Below, piece by piece: positions 14,375 to 17,872 of a DNA stretch of 17,872 bases. The stretch is from Chloroflexota bacterium (GTDB lineage: Bacteria > Chloroflexota > Ktedonobacteria > Ktedonobacterales > Ktedonobacteraceae). The notes beneath the pieces are model-generated. The model saw only the letters and a list, made by a program, of their open reading frames with translations. It made no database searches and had not been told where the DNA came from. Location of the stretch: contig VBHI01000364.1 of the NCBI GenBank assembly GCA_005881495.1, forward strand, positions 1 to 17,872. The letters are read 5' to 3'. How positions within the stretch are numbered: position 1 is the first letter of the stretch; every line of letters starts with the position of its first letter. The position numbers and the translations under genes are program-made.

Positions 14375-16075
14375 GTGTCAAGAGGAGATCAAAAGGGTAA
14401 AGCTGCCGTGTATGCTCATAGTCCAAAGCAACGTCCTATATCAAAGCTGTTGAAACGCCTTAACAGAAGCAAATATGGGCTGTTTGCCCTTCTCATTTCA
14501 GCTCTTGCCGTTTGTCTGCGCCTTCTGTTGACAGCATTGGGCTGGCCAACAACCAATAGTGATGAGGATACAATAGGCCTCATGGCCCGCCATATCGCTT
14601 ATAATGGGGAACATCCCGTTGTATTTTATAGTCGAAACTATTTGGGTGCATTGGAGGCCTATCTTGGCGCGGCGTTCTTTCGTCTCTTCGGTCCTTCGCT
14701 CTTTACCTTACGGCTCGGCATAATTCTCCTTGATGCCCTGTTCTTTGCCAGTATGTACCTGCTGACAAGCTTGCTCTACACAAAAAAGTTGGCCTTGTTC
14801 GTGCCGGTTCTGCTGGGCCTGGGATCAAGCGCCATTTTTTTGCGCGAATTGTACGCCACAGGTGGCTCAACTCAAACCCTCCTTTTTGGTACGCTAGCGT
14901 TTCTGCTGGCTGCCTGGCTTGCACTCACCTACCGCCAGAACCTACCTCGCGCTAGGAGATGGTTGCGTTTTGCCGGCTATGCCGGTTGGGGATTGGTGGT
15001 AGGACTCGGTATATGGTCGGACCTGGTTGTACTGCCAGTTCTCTTGATGGCCAGTCTGCTGCTGCTACTGTTTTGCTGGCGTGACCTGCGCTCGCTGGCG
15101 CCACTGTGCCTGTTACTAGGTTTTGTCATCGGTATGTTTCCCCTGATTGTCTACAATCTTCAAGCAGCACCCGGACAGGACTCATTGTCCATGATTATTG
15201 GTCTCTTTCAAGGTGGAAAGAGTATGAGTTCAGCTCACACGTTGCCACAACTCATACGAGGGATAGAAGCGACACTGAACATGAGTCTCCCCACAGCTAC
15301 AGGGGATCTATTCTGCCAGGTCACGGCGGTGAATTATGCCAGTGATTCAAGCCCGCACGCCCTTCAATGCATAATTCTGCATACAGGATGGAGCACGGGT
15401 TATATTATCCTCTGGACGCTGTCTGTCTCGCTAACGGTACGGACGCTCTGGAAGTTCCGCGCCCGTATGCAAGCAGATTCTCCCAAGCAGAGGCAGGAGA
15501 TTGTCCTGCACTTCGCCAGGCTCTGCTTACTTGCCAGCGCAGCCGTAGCCGTGGTTAGCTATGCAGTGAGTTCAGGACCGCAGGATGCACCACATAGTCA
15601 TGCACGCTACCTGCTTACTTTGCTCATCGTTACACCTACGCTCATCTGGCCAGTCTGGAGCGCTGCCAGTAAACCATTGGTAAAAGAAACGCTGGAACGA
15701 CGTTTCGCACGTTCGTGGGCAGCGGTCATCCTCAATCGAAGCATCCTCCTACTCATCTCTATGCTGTTTCTCATTGGAACTATTACCATAGCAAACGATC
15801 TTTCCTCCTCTCAGCACGCTAACCAGCAACAGAATGAGCTCATTGCCAGGCTTGAGCAGATGGGTGCCACGCACATTTACTCTGATTTCTGGACGTGCAA
15901 TCGCATCATCTTTGTGAGCCAGGAAAAAATCATCTGCGGCGTTGATCTCCATTCGGCTTATGTATTCACGTATGATATATTTCAGAAGACGGATCTTCTA
16001 CACAAGGCTGATCGCCTAGGACATGGTTTCCGGCGTTACTTCTTTGCTGGCTATATCATCTATCAGCCTGTGTAG
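14375..16075 (+). CDS. polytopic membrane protein, glycosyltransferase GT39/GT83-like
   Basis: The 566-residue product has about ten membrane-spanning segments, the first at about 34-56 and later ones up to about 490. The C-terminal roughly 80 residues are soluble and probably extracytoplasmic. After the first segment NSDEDTIGLMARHI (61-74) places acidic residues D63, E64 and D65 where lipid-linked-sugar-dependent glycosyltransferases (GT-C fold: PMT, ArnT) keep their catalytic aspartate. FYSRNYLGALEAYLGAAFFRLFG (84-106) is the usual following block. The likely role is transfer of a sugar from a polyprenyl-phosphate donor to a surface acceptor, but donor and acceptor cannot be read from sequence. 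The GTG at 14375 has only a weak ribosome site. AGAGGAG at 14381-14387 instead suggests initiation at the in-frame GTG about 20 bp further on (near 14408), which would shorten the N-terminus by 11 residues. It stands alone in its transcript. Confidence 0.78.
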   Translation: MSRGDQKGKAAVYAHSPKQRPISKLLKRLNRSKYGLFALLISALAVCLRLLLTALGWPTTNSDEDTIGLMARHIAYNGEHPVVFYSRNYLGALEAYLGAAFFRLFGPSLFTLRLGIILLDALFFASMYLLTSLLYTKKLALFVPVLLGLGSSAIFLRELYATGGSTQTLLFGTLAFLLAAWLALTYRQNLPRARRWLRFAGYAGWGLVVGLGIWSDLVVLPVLLMASLLLLLFCWRDLRSLAPLCLLLGFVIGMFPLIVYNLQAAPGQDSLSMIIGLFQGGKSMSSAHTLPQLIRGIEATLNMSLPTATGDLFCQVTAVNYASDSSPHALQCIILHTGWSTGYIILWTLSVSLTVRTLWKFRARMQADSPKQRQEIVLHFARLCLLASAAVAVVSYAVSSGPQDAPHSHARYLLTLLIVTPTLIWPVWSAASKPLVKETLERRFARSWAAVILNRSILLLISMLFLIGTITIANDLSSSQHANQQQNELIARLEQMGATHIYSDFWTCNRIIFVSQEKIICGVDLHSAYVFTYDIFQKTDLLHKADRLGHGFRRYFFAGYIIYQPV

Positions 16076-16161
16076 CAAACGCCGCCTGTATGTTTTTCTG
16101 TGTTGAAGTATTTCGCATCCCTTCTCACGAAAATATATAGTCCTAATCTCGACAAAAATCC

Positions 16162-16190
16162 TTGACTCTTGCATCCTATGTACCTACAAT
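16162..16190 (+). promoter_or_regulatory. candidate promoter of the DUF4388 gene
   Basis: TTGACT (16162-16167), a 17-bp spacer and TACAAT (16185-16190) give a good sigma-70 match. The start would be about 16197, leaving a 70-nt leader. Confidence 0.65.
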
Positions 16191-16202
16191 CCCTACAGAC
16201 CA

Positions 16203-16219
16203 TACAGATACTATCTGTA
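16203..16219. promoter_or_regulatory. 17-bp perfect palindrome just downstream of the promoter
   Basis: TACAGATACTATCTGTA has 8-bp arms around a single central C and lies at about +6 to +22 of the predicted transcript. This is a classic repressor position. The binding protein is unknown. Confidence 0.6.
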
Positions 16220-16266
16220 ACCTCTTTTTAAAAGGGGAGCTGCAACATACGCAGTCGAGGTAACCT

Positions 16267-16965
16267 GTGCAGAACATACGTATCTACTCCGCGCCTTCTC
16301 TTTTAGAAGTCATCAAACAAATGGTACTTAACCGCGCCACCGGTGTGCTCACTATATGGCGCGCCACCGGTGCTCGACAAGAAGATACCCGCATCCGTAT
16401 GATTATAGAACAGGGGCACCCAATATATGTTTACAGGGGCTCGCAGCGGGAAAGCGCCACAGAGTCCATTTTGACATGGGTCAACTCCTGGGGCGAGATT
16501 CGGTTCTCGTTTCAATCAACAGAGGCTCGGTTTCGCATACCCCCTCCGCAGCTAACCCCACAGGAAGATCAAGCCAATGTGTCTGATACTCAAACGAAAT
16601 CCCCCTCACAGACAGAAAATCAGCCAGGAAGGGCTTATCCCTCCACAAGTGGACGAACGCGAGAGCTCCCGCTTCTCTCTGATATTTCGCGACAAGAAGA
16701 AAATCGGCCGTCTGTCCCTGGTAGAGGCAGACTTCAGGCCACTCAGGCCACTGCACCCGCAAGCGCCATCGCAACTCTCACAGCCTATGGGAGAGAATAT
16801 GCCGCGGCGAATCTGACTCGTTATGACCGCATGATCTTTCTCCTCATTAATGGCAGACGCACAGTGTCAGATCTTTCCCAGGTGACAAAACGTCCTCAAG
16901 AAGATATCTTCGCTTCACTTCAACGCCTGAAGAATCTACAGCTCATCACGATACTGACGCGCTAA
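16267..16965 (+). CDS. DUF4388 (PATAN-like) protein with C-terminal winged-helix-like domain
   Basis: The 232-residue protein has two folded ends joined by a low-complexity linker. Residues 9-88 match DUF4388, a domain often attached to bacterial response regulators and gliding/twitching regulators: SLLEVIKQMVLNRATGVLTI, then IRMIIEQGHPIYVYRG, then a WGEIRFSFQ end. Residues 90-165 are rich in Gln, Ser, Thr and Pro and probably disordered. Residues about 168-232 (YDRMIFLLINGRRTVSDLSQ, then a helix pair ending KNLQLITILTR) resemble the small helical domain that ends many DUF4388 proteins. No enzymatic motif or membrane segment is present. The role is presumably signalling or scaffolding (inference). 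GTG 16267 is preceded by GAGGT at about 6 bp. It converges with the Lon-domain gene downstream. Confidence 0.75.
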   Translation: MQNIRIYSAPSLLEVIKQMVLNRATGVLTIWRATGARQEDTRIRMIIEQGHPIYVYRGSQRESATESILTWVNSWGEIRFSFQSTEARFRIPPPQLTPQEDQANVSDTQTKSPSQTENQPGRAYPSTSGRTRELPLLSDISRQEENRPSVPGRGRLQATQATAPASAIATLTAYGREYAAANLTRYDRMIFLLINGRRTVSDLSQVTKRPQEDIFASLQRLKNLQLITILTR

Positions 16966-16986
16966 ACCGGCAGGCAAGAAGGCACT

Positions 16987-17013
16987 GCTACTCTGGCTAC
17001 TCTGGCTACTTTG
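16987..17013. repeat. three tandem 9-bp units
   Basis: GCTACTCTG occurs twice in a row, followed by a third copy with one change (GCTACTTTG). It lies in the 63-bp gap between two convergent genes and is non-coding. Confidence 0.7.
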
Positions 17014-17028
17014 CGCACATCAAGCGCA

Positions 17029-17688
17029 TCAATTTAACATATCGCGGTCAGCATGCTGATTTCCCCTCAGCATCTGCTCCATTAAGGGCACTTCACGGCG
17101 CAAAATAGTGATCTCCTCCTTTAATCGCTGCAAAGTGGAAGTGAGTTCTAAAAAATGCTGTTTTTGCTCATTCTGTAAATCCAAAAAATAGGCGATAAAA
17201 TGAGAAAGTTCCTCTGGACGACCAGGCAAATGCTCTCCCATATCTCTATCCTGCTCGTTTGCCGCTTTCAATAACATCTCTATGTACATCCCGAACAGTT
17301 TATGAGCCCACTTGAACTGAAAATCCAGGTCCTCTGCAGGTTCAGCAACATCCTCGTACAGCTCAACCAGTCCAGAAAGATAGGGTCTCTCCCGGTGCTG
17401 GCTGAGGATGCGGAAGCGCTGCACACCAATTGCCATGAGGATGTAACGCCCATCCTCCAGTTGATCTAACTCCCGTATCTCCGCCATAGTACCGACAGGA
17501 TATGGCTCTTCCAGCAATGGCAAACTCCCTGGACGCGCCAGCACGACACCAAAAGGTTTCTTTCGCCGCCGGCAGTCAGCAATCATCTCACGGTAGCGCG
17601 GCTCAAAAATGTGCAGAGGCAACACTACGCCCGGAAAAAGTACGACATCTGAGGGAAATAATGGTAATTCAATCGCGCTAGCAGTCAT
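17029..17688 (-). CDS. stand-alone Lon N-terminal (substrate-binding) domain protein
   Basis: The 219-residue protein consists of the LON substrate-binding domain only. IELPLFPSDVVLFPGVVLPLHIFEPRYREM (6-35) is the signature, followed by GVVLARPGS, VGTMAEI and the YILMAIGVQRFRI strand. A helical C-terminus from about 130 includes a likely coiled coil (LQRLKEEITILRREV, 189-203). No AAA+ ATPase or Ser-Lys protease is present, so it is not the Lon protease. Such proteins are widespread, are often annotated as peptidase S16, and have no established biochemical role. ATG 17688 is supported by AGAGGAGAG about 9 bp upstream. The ATG overlaps (ATGA) the stop of an upstream remnant, hinting at former translational coupling. 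Confidence 0.92.
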   Translation of the reverse strand: MTASAIELPLFPSDVVLFPGVVLPLHIFEPRYREMIADCRRRKKPFGVVLARPGSLPLLEEPYPVGTMAEIRELDQLEDGRYILMAIGVQRFRILSQHRERPYLSGLVELYEDVAEPAEDLDFQFKWAHKLFGMYIEMLLKAANEQDRDMGEHLPGRPEELSHFIAYFLDLQNEQKQHFLELTSTLQRLKEEITILRREVPLMEQMLRGNQHADRDMLN

Positions 17689-17807
17689 CTTTTTTCACTC
17701 TCCTCTGACCAGAAACCACCGCCACCGGGTGTCTTGATACGAAGGACGTCCCTACAAGTGATCTCTATTTTTAATGCTCGCCGGTCCTGCATATAGCATA
17801 TACTCTT
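17685..17807 (-). pseudogene. C-terminal remnant resembling hydantoinase B/oxoprolinase family
   Basis: The minus-strand frame before the Lon-domain gene reads EITCRDVLRIKTPGGGGFW and stops at TGA 17687-17685. This matches the closing signature of hydantoinase B/HyuB and oxoprolinase subunits (GDVLRIxTPGGGG). Upstream in this frame a TGA occurs at 17808-17810 and the preceding residues no longer fit the family well. The other two frames also carry stops, so it looks like a decayed gene tail rather than a gene merely cut by the window edge. The ATGA overlap with the next gene suggests it was once the upstream member of the same operon. The identification rests on about 20 residues. Confidence 0.5.
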
Positions 17808-17872
17808 TCACAACGATAGAATCGTACTCGCTTAGGCATAGCTTAGCGAAAATACCAGTGATTTGACAAGAG

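Overview
The window looks like a chromosomal segment of a Ktedonobacteria-like Chloroflexota. This is an inference from gene content: IS607 and IS630 family elements, a long-type SRP RNA ahead of dnaX-ybaB-recR, DUF4032 and DUF4388 proteins, and SigZ-type ECF sigma factors. No rRNA or other phylogenetic marker was compared. The right two thirds is ordinary housekeeping DNA. The left third (1 to about 5,750) is a worn mobile-element region.

Left third: the window opens inside an IS630-family transposase (2-691, +) whose element ends near 717-721. That element has cut into a RecD2-type helicase gene (minus strand, about 719-2147). The helicase gene also carries an N-terminal frameshift near 2005-2020, so it is broken twice. 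A gene-free stretch (2148-2880) follows, then a SigZ-like ECF sigma factor (2881-3495, +). Next is an IS607-family element on the minus strand with an apparently intact serine recombinase tnpA (5016-5642) and a degenerate tnpB (3575-5046). The tnpB has a frameshift near 4151-4162 and has lost the second half of its zinc ribbon and its last RuvC aspartate.

Middle: a DUF4032/kinase-fold protein (5837-7249, +) converges on recA (7274-8371, -). RecA lies behind a 327-bp leader region that holds a consensus-like promoter, a candidate SOS-type palindrome at the start site and a hairpin that looks like a dispersed repeat. Upstream on the same strand is the conserved recombination/replication cluster SRP RNA - dnaX - ybaB/ebfC - recR (about 11990 down to 8699). 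Its only recognisable promoter is a near-perfect one just before the SRP RNA. Further upstream is a tyrS-mtnP operon (14158 down to 12020).

Right: divergent from tyrS is a polytopic membrane protein resembling GT39/GT83-type glycosyltransferases (14375-16075, +), with a strong promoter. Then comes a DUF4388 (PATAN-like) protein (16267-16965, +) whose promoter is followed by a perfect 17-bp palindrome. The window closes with a stand-alone Lon N-terminal-domain protein (17029-17688, -). Its ATG overlaps the stop codon of a remnant that matches the C-terminus of the hydantoinase B/oxoprolinase family.

I found no convincing undescribed multi-gene system. The most useful observations are the doubly broken recD2, the decayed IS607 tnpB beside an intact tnpA, and several promoter-linked palindromes (recA, tnpA, the DUF4388 gene) that could be regulatory sites. 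No tRNA, rRNA or CRISPR array was recognised.
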